Source of the DNA: Hofstenia miamia
Lineage: Eukaryota > Xenacoelomorpha > Acoela
NCBI GenBank assembly: GCA_004352715.1
Contig: SCFE01000072.1
Span: 1,328,387-1,392,386, forward strand
Direction of reading: 5' to 3'
Length of the DNA: 64,000 bases
Both the position numbers and the translations under genes were made by a program. Positions 51,081 to 62,465 of the stretch are shown here, piece by piece. The notes beneath the pieces are model-generated. The model saw nothing but the letters and a program-made list of their open reading frames with translations. It was not told the origin of the DNA and searched no databases. The stretch's first letter is position 1; the number at the start of each line of letters is the position of its first letter.

Positions 51081-51852
51081 TATAACATCCTCTACCAGGC
51101 ATCATTATGGTTTATCCTTTGTTACTGTATAACCTTAGTCATAGTTGTGTGGGTAGGGATTTACTTTAACTAGACACTGCTTTAGCTTTTGTTTCTGTTA
51201 ACATAATGTAACTAGATTTAACTGTTCAATATTTAGGTGATGAAGCCATGCAGCAATCTCTCCAACAATTGATAATGGGCATCTGCCTGAAGCTGATCTC
51301 CACATCCAGTTTCACCAATCCTTTGATGATCCATTTGGTTGAGTTCCACATCTCAGCTCATCAATACAGTTTATGTGTACCCTATCCTTGCTCAGTGCAT
51401 ACTCCAGACATGACACAATTTGACTTAAACTCTATTTTGTGTTTTGTTTTTTGCAACTGGACTTGTTACTAGCTGCTTAATTAATATTACATGTAGCCAT
51501 TACCATGTTTGGTCACTTTATCAGTCATTTATTGGTCACTAATTTGGATCTGAAACAATATTAATATATTACCTAAGTTTTGGTCATCCAACTGTTTTAT
51601 GAAGTCATTTATTTTAATACATGTATTAAGTGATTGCTATTCTGCTAAATTAGAGAAAACTCCTACACCCAACCATGTGCACTTTCATAGTCTTTCACAA
51701 ATACCCTAGAATCAATCTTGATGATGGATCCAGACCACTACTAAACACCACTCATTTAGCTCAACATTGTATTAAATAATCAAACCATTATATTAGAACA
51801 AAATAAGAATTCTGAATAAAATTCTTTATCAATTGCTTACAGGTCTTACTTT

Positions 51853-51862
51853 CTATTTATAG
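51853..51862 (-). promoter_or_regulatory. LTR TATA box
   Basis: CTATAAATAG on the minus strand, in the same place in other LTRs of the family (for example near 3755 and, as TATAAATA, near 36010). Likely core promoter of the retroelement. Confidence 0.55.
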
Positions 51863-51909
51863 CAAGTCTAGAAAAGTACCTGTTGATTTTAAATTTAAAC
51901 TCTTGTCTG

Positions 51910-51922
51910 CCAAAATGGCGGC
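51910..51922. promoter_or_regulatory. YY1-like motif in the LTR
   Basis: CCAAAATGGCGGC, about 50 bases upstream of the TATA box in LTR orientation. It fits the AANATGGCGGC consensus bound by YY1 in animals (family knowledge). Copies are at 3811-3823 and about 6127-6140; the 3' LTR of element A has lost it. Confidence 0.4.
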
Positions 51923-52150
51923 AAAAAATAATGGATGTGATTTTGCCCCCTTGTTTTGCCAAAAAGTATTATTATCAACTGATACTAATCTCTTGTTTTT
52001 GACACATATTGTTTCTTGGTTGCATAATACAAATGAATCTAAATTAATCTAATTGATCTAAATACAATATTTCTAATCATCATTTCTTCAATCTTGTTCT
52101 CATCTTAGTTCAATGTTTACAGCTTTTAGATTTGTTTGGATGATGCTACA

Positions 52151-52400
52151 ATTGGCACTTGCCAATATGCATTGCCAAAGTAGTGAAATATGTGTTTTTG
52201 GCTGAGTCATACAATAGATTCTTGTTCTTGTTAGTGGCTATGTGTCTTTCTTAGCTATCATTTAACCTTCTAAAGTTCATACAAAAATGAAGCTGAGGCA
52301 TATGGATTTTAACTTTGGCATTATAATGTTGTTTTATAGTTCCTTCATAGCTTTTATGTATTCTTACTTCTTTCTTTAGAAAGATTGTATTTTTTCCAAT
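52151..52400 (-). pseudogene. Element B reverse transcriptase, 5' portion
   Basis: The minus strand reads LHFCMNFRRLND (RT motif ..DFR.LN) and then NTYFTTLAMHIGKCQ (the ..FTTLDL..GYWQ region), ending exactly where the LTR of element A begins. The next RT motifs resume at 40560. Stops and substitutions show it was already decayed. Confidence 0.7.
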
Positions 52401-52439
52401 AATTTATAATGTAACATAATCGTAATCTGAATCATATGT

Positions 52440-53546
52440 GGTCAAATTAAGAAAAAAGGAAGAAGAAACTAAGACAGAATATTAAAATAAAATATTAATT
52501 GTAAAAACATATGATTATGATTAATTAGTTATTTGTAAATTTATAATGCAGTAATTTTTGATATTAATTAATTTGGCAAAAAGGCACTAGACCTAAATCA
52601 CAACTGCTAATTAAGGCAGATGAACGAAATTTAAAGCATTTGAAATTGTCAACAACTGGAATTAGCAGGTACTAGTCAAATATTTGATTGTTTGTTAATT
52701 TTTCACTATAAAAATTGTGTAATTAATCATTTTGGTGATGAATTGAATTTACTNATGATTATGATTAATTAGTTATTTGTAAATTTATAATGCAGTAATT
52801 TTTGATATTAATTAATTTGGCAAAAAGGCACTAGACCTAAATCACAACTGCTAATTAAGGCAGAAGTGCGTAATCAGCAGATGAACGAAATTTAAAGCAT
52901 TTGAAATTGTCAACAACTGGAATTAGCAGGTACTAGTCAAATATTTGATTGTTTGTTAATTTTTCACTATAAAAATTGTGTAATTAATCATTTTGGTGAT
53001 GAATTGAATTTACTGGATTTACTTTACGTTTTTGTATCAGGTTATTTTACTTAATAGAATGGAAAGCTAAATGTTCAAGCTCTCAGGTATTCTAGATGGT
53101 GGTTCACAACTCCAGTTAACGGGTGCATCGTGTATAGCTGGTGCTTACCCAAGATGCTCATAGGTTATGTGTAAGAATAGGGGTTTTTACTCGTATTAGC
53201 TTTCCTATCATTTGTTGTTCATATTACAATATTTATTACATTATGCTATTATATCTAGTTACATTAGGAAACTACAAGATCTGCTTGTATTATCTTGGAC
53301 AGAGTTTATTACATATGATTACTAGTGGACTGACGGACCATCAATTCATTCCTTTTGTCATGACCATATTGATTGTTCACATGTACTCTAGGTTGGCATG
53401 TAATTATTTATATGTAAGGTTATTATATGTACAAACTCATAACAAGCTAGTGCATCCTGGTTGCAAGATTCCTTTATTAGACAACTTCACTGATAACAAG
53501 AACAATCAATACATTAAATTAATACGGTATCACACATTATCACTAT
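52440..53546 (+). mobile_element. Old LTR in plus orientation, with internal assembly duplication
   Basis: 52440-53090 is close to the reverse complement of 38071-38540. The single N at 52754 is followed by a repeat of 52509 onward (atgattatgattaattagtt), so part is duplicated by assembly; the second version has about 14 extra bases ('gtgcgtaatcagca' region). Sequence 53090-53546 with 'aataggggtttttactcgta' resembles the mid-LTR block in plus orientation. It ends at the 98-N gap. Confidence 0.5.
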
Positions 53547-53644
53547 NNNNNNNNNNNNNNNNNNNNNNNNNNNNNNNNNNNNNNNNNNNNNNNNNNNNNN
53601 NNNNNNNNNNNNNNNNNNNNNNNNNNNNNNNNNNNNNNNNNNNN
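53547..53644. other. Assembly gap, 98 N, with repeated flank
   Basis: gtatcacacattatcactat is present on both sides of the gap, so the contigs probably overlap and the gap may not exist. Confidence 0.9.
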
Positions 53645-53754
53645 GTATCACACATTATCACTATCGTACTCATGCACACTATTCCATTACACTGAGTCAT
53701 CTGAGTTGTGGTTGGTGTCTCTATCAATGTTTCAGTATCACAATGGAAATACTC

Positions 53755-54055
53755 GTTGTAGCATAGTTCTTCAATTCCTCTTTTGTGATTTGTTGCAGGT
53801 CAGGTAAGCGTACCCTGTACTTTGTACCCTCTGTCTCGTGTCTTGGATCTAAAATAACAGTAGTTAGTTTCTTATCAATATTAGTTGATGAGATAATAGT
53901 TTAATCATTTAACGGCTAAACAATAGAACTGAAAGATGAGAGATGGAGATTGGAGTCTGTCACCTACTGTACTATCTAAGGAGGAACCAATTGTCACAGC
54001 AGCTCCTAAATTAAGCTAAGACTTACTAGTAGAAAGGTTGGTGAGATTCTACAAT
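53755..54055 (-). repeat. Inverted copy of the 34069 repeat
   Basis: Reverse complement of 34069-34361 with scattered differences, ending 'gagattctaca' at 54055. Its minus-strand frame includes LPDLQQITKEELKNYA, the same as in the other copy apart from one residue. Shared frame between copies supports past coding function. Confidence 0.6.
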
Positions 54056-54059
54056 AATA

Positions 54060-55320
54060 CAAGAATGTTTCTAGAAGCAAATCATTTCCTAGTATTAATT
54101 TGTATTTTTAGACCTCTGTCTTTGTACACTCTATTCAAAATTGTTAGCAGATTGATTTATTTTCAAGTGGTTGAATTTTAGTAGCTTTTTTCATGAGTTC
54201 TTTTACAAAGTTAGTAGGGACTCATTTTATCTCATACATATTTCTGAACTTGTCAAGTAGACATCTGCATATGTGTGATAAAATTTTTACCTTGGTAAAA
54301 ATTACAACATGCAAGCTTTTGCAGTTCTTAATTAAATGGTGAATGTGAGAGACAAATATTGCCATCTATTCTGTTTGCCAAGTGTACATTGGGCAAAAGC
54401 AAAAAAAATTTCACAATATTTTATATAAACATTACTGTTTGAAATATCTTAATAAGTATTTCTATGAAGTTAATACTCATCCAGTGTTTAACAGTGTTGT
54501 TGATGTCTTACAGTGAAATTTAGTGAAAGCCAAGCAGTTGATGTTCATCTGATGCACTGTGTTCAAGCATTGTTAATTTGAATGTAATGAACAGCTTACT
54601 AAATATGAGTGTGCATATATCAACTTTTTAGATAAGTTTTTGTGAAGTTACCTGGCTTGGCACTGTGTCTGAGTTATTTACCTCCATCAAACTTGAGCCA
54701 TTAAAAGTTGGTTTTTCTAGTAATTTGTGCTGTGACAAATTTCTTGGAAATTACTTTTGGAGTATTTTAAAATCTGTTTTGATTATTTTTCAACATTTAG
54801 TTTGTTATTCTTTTCATATCTGATTTTTGTGAATCTGCTGACTTTATTAAAATATAACAAATCAAAATTTCTTAACTAATGACATTTTGTGTGTTATGCT
54901 ATTGACCTGATCTTGTTTTTTCATAAGTTATTGTATCTGGGATTTCTTCACTTTGTTCTCCTCTTGCAATTGGCAGTTCAAGTACCCTATGGAGAAGGTC
55001 TTTAAATGCAGCTTCTATGTTATGTGAGGTGGATGCATTTAAAATCCGCATTGAGTTACTTCCAAAAGTTTAGATGAGTATAGCTGTTTTGGTGGTAAAA
55101 TCATTTGATTTCCTATATTTCACTAATTTGAATTTGATTTAGATTAATTTGAAATTGAGCAAGATAAATTTAAAGATAAAAATGTAAGGATCCCTATTTT
55201 TGAATCTAACATAGAATTGTATTTGATTTTGAATGTTTGCTGTGGCTAATTGTGAATTACCTTGTGCTATGAATTGCATTAACTCTTTTCTACTGAGGGC
55301 AGGATTCCTCTTCTCTCCCT
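54060..55320 (-). pseudogene. Decayed coding sequence, unidentified
   Basis: The minus strand shows a series of smooth but stop-interrupted segments: ALSRKELMQFIAQGNSQLA (about 55250-55310), ILNASTSHNIEAAFKDLL (about 54990-55050) to a stop at about 54901, NGSSLMEVNNSDTVPSQ (about 54650-54700) and NFVKELMKKATKIQPLENK (about 54150-54230). The second segment recalls the C-terminal helix of small GTPases, but the context of many frames in one direction beside the 'tgtagaatctc' repeat suits a dead retroelement better. No firm identity. Confidence 0.35.
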
Positions 55321-56376
55321 TTTAAAATTTTAATTATTTTTCAAAATATTTAAAAACATTCTGAATGTGATGATATGTGTAAGGTTTCATTTTAATATCA
55401 TGACCCAATACCTATTGGTAGGAGCCCAAAATCACATCTCAAATAGAGTTACTAAACAAAAAAGGAGTTTCATCTGCATTCTCTGTATGAGTAATTCTTC
55501 AAATAATAACCAATATTATATGTTATGAGAATTTAAAAACAATGTGTGCACTGCCAAATTCTTCATGCAACCACTCTACATTGACATTGGTAGGATGTTT
55601 TTGACACATGAGAATTGTTATTGCAATATAGTCTAACCACTAACTGGTGCATGATTTCTAGTGTTAATTATAAAAAATTTTTATATGCAAAAAATGATTT
55701 TCGGTTATTTAGAATATTATTTGCCATGGGGATATTCAATATTTCATAGCATATTTCAAAATTTAATATTTCTGTTCTAAGTATCTTTCTGCAATGCAAC
55801 CAAAAGTTATATGATCAAAATGTGTGAATGGGGTCACTAACTTGTGGTGAAATAAACTGAAATCTATTTAAAATTTTATTTCAATCTTAAGGATGCAATA
55901 GCATATTAATCAATAGCAACCCCTAAATAGATAATATAAATGTACTTCTAACTTCTTGTAGGCACATACATGGACCTTTATTTATTGTTTATGAAATGAA
56001 GTTCGATGTCAATTTTAAAACATAAGTGTAGGTAATACTACACCTTTTACCTTTCAATTTAAAAACTAACACATACAAATTAAATTCAATGCAATCAATT
56101 TAAAGTACAAAATATTTAAATTAAGAATAACAGATCTTAATTAAAATATAAGTCATGCAATTTAATATAAAAAAATGCAAAAAAGTAACAAAATAAACAA
56201 TAAACTAATAAAATATTTACATTATTATTCACACCATAAGTAAAAAATTTTGTGTTATGCCTCTGTACATGCTCAAAAAGCATTGCATAATACAATTTTG
56301 AAAAAAAACCTTCCACTTGATAGTCATATTGATTTATGGATCTTGTAGTATTTCACATGCTTAACTTCATTGGGGA

Positions 56377-56409
<33 letters not shown>

Positions 56410-56436
56410 AGTATTTAAACAAATGAAATGACTTAC
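55321..56436. other. Noncoding AT-rich stretch, channel intron 2 side
   Basis: No gene recognised. TA tract at 56378-56410. A short ligand-domain exon with the W.D..L.W motif would be expected in this direction, but none was seen. Confidence 0.5.
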
Positions 56437-56621
56437 ACAATATATCCAAAATTTTAGATTAAGAATATTATTTTTCTCTTCTACACTCAGTATTTGGTAA
56501 AGATCAAACACACAATATACTGTTTTGTTAAACATCTCTGGAGGCGAATTTCTAGTTAAATATTTTTGTATGTGTTTTGTCAAATTCTTTTCATGTTCAA
56601 CTAAAGAGATAGCCAAAACAC
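56437..56621 (-). CDS. Pentameric ligand-gated channel, N-terminal ligand-domain exon
   Basis: A 185-base minus-strand exon: acceptor ...taattattttag, donor TATTGT|GTAAGT (a consensus donor). The frame reads VLAISLVEHEKNLTKHIQKY, then LTRNSPPEMFNKTVYCVFDL and YQILSVEEKNNILNLKFWIYC. This fits the nicotinic N-terminus, where HEK.L...L...Y....RP is followed by F.L.L.QI..VDEKNQI....W. The start (VLAIS) completes a signal peptide begun in the upstream exon, joined in phase 1 through a Gly codon. The end is phase 0. Whether it belongs to the same transcript as the 14-27 kb exons is an inference from family, strand and order. Confidence 0.8.
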
Positions 56622-57517
56622 CTAAAATAATTACTGTTTCAATTATAAAATATTTTGAAATATCTGAAAAATATTATGTTTTGAATTTTTGCATCAGTAA
56701 TATATAGCTTCACACAAAAACATCTGAAAAGGACTGCACATATTAAGAACTGGTCTTAAGATAGTAAGTCTCATACAATTTATAGTTACCTTAATAATTT
56801 CTATGAAGCTAAAGATAATACTACCTCAAAAAATTTTCCTAAAATCCTAAGTACAAATATTAGGTGAAAGCTCAAATTAAAAGGGTTACAGTCTTGTGAG
56901 GGTTGTTATTCATGGTAGATATGGAGCTCATCGCATTTTCCAAGGAATGCAATGTATTATATTTAAAAGTTGTTGGAATTAGGAATAATTTTTGGTGCTC
57001 AAAAAATTTGGCATGATAGGAGGCATGTGATCAGTGCTTGCACATTTTGAATATGTTGCAAAACTGTGACATCAATAACAAAATTTGAAGCTCAAGCTAT
57101 ACAACTTTTAATGTGAAACCAATTAAGATGAGACAACACATTGGAGGGATTTAATTATTTCAAAATAATCCTATCACAATGCGTGCTTCAATTGATTTAG
57201 CAACAAAAGTGGGATTGTTTATGTGCGGCTTAATGAGTCAAGCAATCACTACAAATCATATTTATTGAAATAAGTAAATATTATACAATAATAATCCTGT
57301 TTTTGTCAATTTGTAAATAAAAAACATTAACATTAATGTAGATTGCATCCAATTTTTAAAGATTGCTAAACATTATAAGCAGTGTTTTACACAGTATATC
57401 AACTTATAGGGGAAACGCAATTTAAAGGAGGCATTAGACAAAAATATATACTTGAGTATATATTTTAATAACATTTATTCAGTTTCCATTATTTATGACA
57501 AATAAGATAAGACGTGG

Positions 57518-57523
57518 TTTATT
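57518..57523 (-). promoter_or_regulatory. Poly(A) signal AATAAA
   Basis: AATAAA on the minus strand, 55 bases after the stop of the candidate exon 57578-57717. Confidence 0.4.
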
Positions 57524-57577
57524 TCATACAAAAATTTATAAAGTTTCAAATAAAAGCCAAAAGAACTAAATGAAATA

Positions 57578-57717
57578 TCACACAATTAAAAATTGTTTAA
57601 TTGAAGGAGAGTTGGGTTTCAGTATATGCCATTGTTTTACAATTGGCTTAAAATCATTAATGCATTTGCCTTCAATGCTAACAAAAATTGAGTCACGTAA
57701 TTTTCTTGCAATAGCCT
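57578..57717 (-). CDS. Candidate 3'-terminal exon, unknown product
   Basis: The minus-strand frame after a pyrimidine-containing stretch ending GAGGCAG reads AIARKLRDSIFVSIEGKCIN, DFKPIVKQWHILKPNSPSIK and QFLIV to TGA at 57578-57580. It is richer in GC than its surroundings and AATAAA follows. Its entry phase (two bases completing a codon) matches the donor of the signal-peptide exon at 58550, so it could be an alternative, short, secreted product of the channel gene's first exon, or the end of another gene. No family recognised. The open frame on the plus strand (57570-57797) is its shadow. Confidence 0.35.
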
Positions 57718-58549
57718 CTGCCTCAGCCAGGTGGAAAATATTGAAAAATCACGTTAAATTCGACAAAGTTCTTACATTTGTTATGAAACATCTATAACTG
57801 TCTTAATTTATGAATTGTTTTAGAAACTAAGGTGAATATATTAATACAAGGTTTATATAATCATAATGACAGTGGTTATGTTTTAAACATTACAATTCTC
57901 AATGTTATTTAATACATTTCTTGTAATATTTTTTGTACTTCTTCTAAACCAATATTTTCGAATTTCTACTCGTCTTAAATTCAAAGATATCATGTGTTGC
58001 CCTAAATTTTGTGATTAATGCCTTAATACTTTAGACCATGCTTAAGACAATTAAAATGAAATAGAATGCAATTACCATTAGTTGCCATAGTTCTAGTTTA
58101 GTACAATAAATTGGTCTTATATACAAATTATCATAAACATATTTACAAATTACAAGCTAAAGTTAAACCGAAAACACTTGGTCTTGTCGATACTAACTAC
58201 CAGTACCCGATGTCACAATATGTAATAATGGATTTTTTGCCAGTTATAATCACTATTAAAGTATGGTCTAATGATAACCATTTTGAAAGTGGTACATTTT
58301 GATGTTTATGTAATCTTTTTACTGGGCAACAGTCCAGGCTATGTTTGAGTTCTGACTTATTAATGCATAGAATGTATAGAAAAATGTATTAGCTAGTAAC
58401 TACTTTCAATTATTAATTTATTTTTTAAACTTCTGAGTTGCAACAAATGTCAAACTGTTTTGATACTTTTATATAATTCCCAACTGAGAAGAAATTTTCA
58501 ATTTATAATGTTTCTCAAAAAATATTTATAATAGAAATATAAATTTTAC

Positions 58550-58586
58550 CAGGTACAATAATCAGAAATGTTAGGCTTAGCATCAT
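58550..58586 (-). CDS. Channel first coding exon (signal peptide), copy a
   Basis: ATG at 58584-58586 begins MMLSLTFLIIVP, ending CCTG|GTAAAA. With the 56621 exon (VLAISLV...) it forms an N-terminal hydrophobic signal peptide of normal length followed by EHEK, where mature nicotinic subunits start. Phase 1 on both sides gives Gly at the join. A second Met directly follows the first. The sequence upstream (5' UTR) and the intron start are shared with copy b at 62982. Confidence 0.7.
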
Positions 58587-58869
58587 GTCGATATATTTCA
58601 ACTGTAATTTAAGAGCGTATTCTACAGGTTTTGCCAGAAATTTTTCATATACTAGAGATGAACAATCCCATTTTATATTCGATTTATTGAAATTTCCTCT
58701 AAGCAATTGTTGATAATTTTTCGGTTGAATCAACTTATGTATATTTAATAGAATAAATTCTGTATTACATTCACTTTTAATAAAACTTTAACAAAGAAAT
58801 ACTAGGGGCTTGCTGATAATGTTTGATCATGCTGTAAATGTGGAATTCACCACTTTCTTTCTTTTACAA

Positions 58870-59200
58870 CAATTGATTTTTTAAAACACCTGCCGCACCA
58901 GGTGAATTGTGCTTCAAATTATATAGATGCTTTATCTTCACGATGTTTTCATTTGGATTCTAATAGAATGTTTGCTATGACGATGATGAATGATAAGCTA
59001 GTTTATTACATGCTCTGAAGATCGGCTGTAAGTTAATACAAGAATGAATTATGATATTCCGTGTGGCTATTCAAACAGGGCGTGGAATTAATAATGAAAT
59101 AAGACGTAACTATGTAACTAATAATGCCAAAATTATCATTAATTATGCAATTTATAAGCGACTGCTAGAGTTACCAACGCATGTCACAGAAACTTAAGAA
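58870..59200 (+). pseudogene. Possible retroelement RNase H-end fragment
   Basis: A plus-strand frame reads HQVNCASNYIDALSSRCFHL, which resembles the G..N..AD.LSR tether after RNase H in gypsy and DIRS elements, then a stop. A following frame (NEIRRNYVTNNAKIIINY) is not recognised. Weak evidence. Confidence 0.25.
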
Positions 59201-60130
59201 GCATAGTATGATCGTAGTATATACAAGGTTTTATGATTCTTACGTCTTAACAAAAGATACTCCGATATTATTACGAAGAAATACGACAATTACGAATCGT
59301 AGTAAAAAATTGCTTGAAAATTATTATTGTAATAGTTATTTTCTTTGTAAAGTTGTTTGAATATTTTGGCAAAATGCTGACAACATTTTGGAAAAAATTG
59401 TATAGTTGGCTATAGATTTTGACTAAAGCATGCATCATTTGTCTTGCAAAATCAAACAATTTCTATTCAGACAAAATAACAATTTTTGGTTTCAAACAGT
59501 TTGATTAAATTGCTAACCAAACTGCTACAAACCCCAATAACAGGTTAACACTGAATGCTGAAAAACAATTTGCTTCTGTATTGAAATTGATGACATTGGA
59601 TAATTCCGGCAAAACTGAAATTAGATTCTGAATAAAAAACAAATGCAAATTTTTGAAACTATATTCTTATAAAATAGATACTTAAATACTCCTGTCTCTT
59701 ATACACATGAGGTCAAAAAATAATCATGAATTTAATTATTTTCAATATTCAACCAAAGTTTATATTAAAATTTCTAAAAATTTTTAGTTCAATCAAAGGT
59801 TTTTCAATACGGTTTTTTCTGTTTAGATATTATAGGAAGCATCATATAAATGTGCATAGATATATTTGCAACATACTTTACTCATTATTTACAAATGCGC
59901 ATTAGATGATTTACTGTATATGCAACATATTTATGTGATGTGATTTCAAAATTTTTGCTTTTACTTACATTAAGTAGTTGTTAGCATTTTAACAAAAGGT
60001 TTTCAAAAAACTATAATCCAAAAATTTAATTCAATATATTATTGAAACTAAAAATTTTAAATAACACTTTATTTTGTGAAAAAAATTATGTTGAATCACA
60101 TATATGATATATGATATATATATATATATA
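59201..60130. other. Noncoding AT-rich stretch
   Basis: No gene or repeat recognised apart from a TA tract at 60103-60134. Confidence 0.5.
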
Positions 60131-60149
60131 TATAATTAAGATCGAATTT

Positions 60150-61007
60150 AAATGTGATTAAAAATATATCATAAAAATTAATTATCATCTTAGATTAGTT
60201 TTGTATTATGCAACCAAGAAATATCAGTGAAAACGCTTATAATTAGTATCTGTCGATTTTACTAATTTGTCGAAACGAAAGGAGCGAATTTGCTTCCATT
60301 ATTTATAGCCATCTTGTTCCGAGCCATGAACATGCCCTTATGTTAGGGATTTTTATTTCCGTTTAACTAACTATCGATCCTTGCTTAGATGTACAAATGA
60401 TAAAGAATTCGAGATAAGGCTGTTAAGCCAAATGTTGGAATTTCTATTTATATTATTCTAGATCCAAATTAATTACTATAACGTGACCGATAATGTGACC
60501 GAATATGTATCAATTATTACAAGTAGGGTAGGAAGCTGCTAGATATTTATCTTAATAAAGCCAATATATTTCGGTAATGGCTAATTACATAATTAATTAA
60601 GCGGCTAGTAACAATCAAGTTTGCAAGTATATAGTATACTTTAGAAATTGAGACTAAGTTGAGGTGTGTCGAGTCTTCAGTAAGCACCGAGCTAGGATAG
60701 GGCACACATAAGCTATTTCGCTGAGCTGAGAAGTGGAACTCATTCGCTTGGAATGCAGAAGAGTGGTTGTTACTTGATTTGGAGATCAGCTTTGCGCGGA
60801 TGGCCAACAACCTACAACTGGCAAGGATGCTGAGGGGCTTCGTCACCTAAATAGTGGTCATTATATCCACTAATTATAGTTATTGGAGGCTAATAATGTA
60901 AAAGTTAAGCAGTTTAAGACTACTACACCCCTACCTGCTAGTGTACCATACCGATTATAATAGTATAATGGAGAAGTTGGATATCAAACCTGGTAGAGGA
61001 TGCTACA
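60150..61007 (+). mobile_element. Solo LTR 6 (gypsy family), 5' end eroded
   Basis: Plus orientation. It carries 'ttatgcaaccaagaaa', 'ggagcgaatttgcttccatt', 'gtagggtaggaagctgct', 'ccaatatatttcggtaatgg' and ends 'ctggtagaggatgctaca' at 61007. The start is hidden by a TA tract. The minus-strand frame 60547-60846 is a chance frame. Confidence 0.7.
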
Positions 61008-62398
61008 ATATATATAGCGGTTTTGTCCCCTGCATTTACTACAATATTTTATTTGTTATAATACACATTTCTCTCTTTATCTAATAGAGACGATACGTAT
61101 TTATAATACGAATTTAATATGCTAGATACGTATAAATAAATTATTTAAGATCGTATTATTTAAAATAATACCATCTTACAACAATGAATACTGTGCGTAT
61201 TGTCATAAAACGAATTTAATACAAAAGAAACATAAATACTATTCGTATTACTATTAATATGAATATGTATTATCATATAACGTTTATTACGTTTGCGTAA
61301 AATTGGAAATTTATGTCTGCTAAATTGAAATTGTTTTAGCCAAAGGGTGAAATTAATTTAATTAGACAAACAGCAATGCTTTTATAATTTATTAATATGC
61401 AGAATGATTTAAGTTTTTTCCTATTGTGAAATCCCATACTCTGAATGATAGACATTGTATTTCCCTTATAATCCAGCATCGTCAATAGTAACTGTTTCAT
61501 GACTCTGTTCATAATAGTTGTTATTTCCTAAACTGATAACTCCTACATGTAATACTGAATATATCTGAAATGTATCAACAAGTATTTGTAGTGAATAACA
61601 GTCACGTATTTAGGTTGTAGTGGCTTGTGCCGACCCGATGTCTGATAAATCATTTATTGTACATATTTTGATATAAATATTGAATTTTTTTAAATCTCTG
61701 ATGGTTTTTTCATTATCCTCTTCAACTCCCAGAACTTAATAACTATAAATGATTTTAAAAACTTGAAAGCATCCTAGGATCGAGGAGTGTGTTTTCTTCA
61801 TCTACATTGTGTGAAATATCCCTTTATATCATTTGCATAGCAATTATTCTGAGTTAGTGCTTGCCATGTGTTAGCTATATAAAAAAACTTTTGATTTGCC
61901 GAGCATTGGATGTAAAGGATATAAAAGCCTTGGAAGAATGGTTCAAAAATATGTAAGAATCATTTGTGCAATTAAAAAGGGCTTGTCAAATTTAATATAA
62001 CTTATTATATACAAATGTATTTCTCTAACCTACTGCATAATAATTCTAGCATTATTATATTTCTAGTTAAAATATCTCAAAGTAACTTTTCAAACAAAAA
62101 TGAATAGCAACACATGCATTAGCATTAGGAAACTAACTTCTTTTTCTCATTTTTCTAGTACTAGAATCTATCTCAATGCTGTTGAACACACATTCTAGCA
62201 ATTAATTATTATGCATCTAGAATTTTCTATTTTGGGGAGATAATGTTTTTTTATTTGCGTGAAAATTGCAATTCAAATAGAATCTAAAAGGAAAAATTTT
62301 CAGACTTTTCATCCATTAAAATTAGCCTGATAAAATTCCAGAGCACAAATTTGGGATTATATTACAGAAAATAATTTGATATACGGTTTTCAACAGTG

Positions 62399-62465
<67 letters not shown>

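Larger units (their letters stand above)
51081..52150 (-). mobile_element. 5' LTR of element A (1070 bp)
   Basis: Minus orientation, TGTAGCATCATCC at 52150 down to GATGTTATA at 51081. Compared with the 3' LTR it is nearly identical over 51081-51440. It then lacks about 96 bases near 51505, differs in scattered bases at 51640-51710, and carries about 50 bases (51890-51925) missing from the 3' LTR. The flank at 52151 gives the CAAT target duplication with 36870-36873. Confidence 0.85.

Noticed and set aside
40760-51472. Repeated 64-74 codon frame (MQQSLQQLIMGICLKLIS) at 40760, 51248 and, inverted, 36508
   Set aside because: It is the LTR itself, conserved because the LTRs are recent copies; more diverged LTRs lose the frame.
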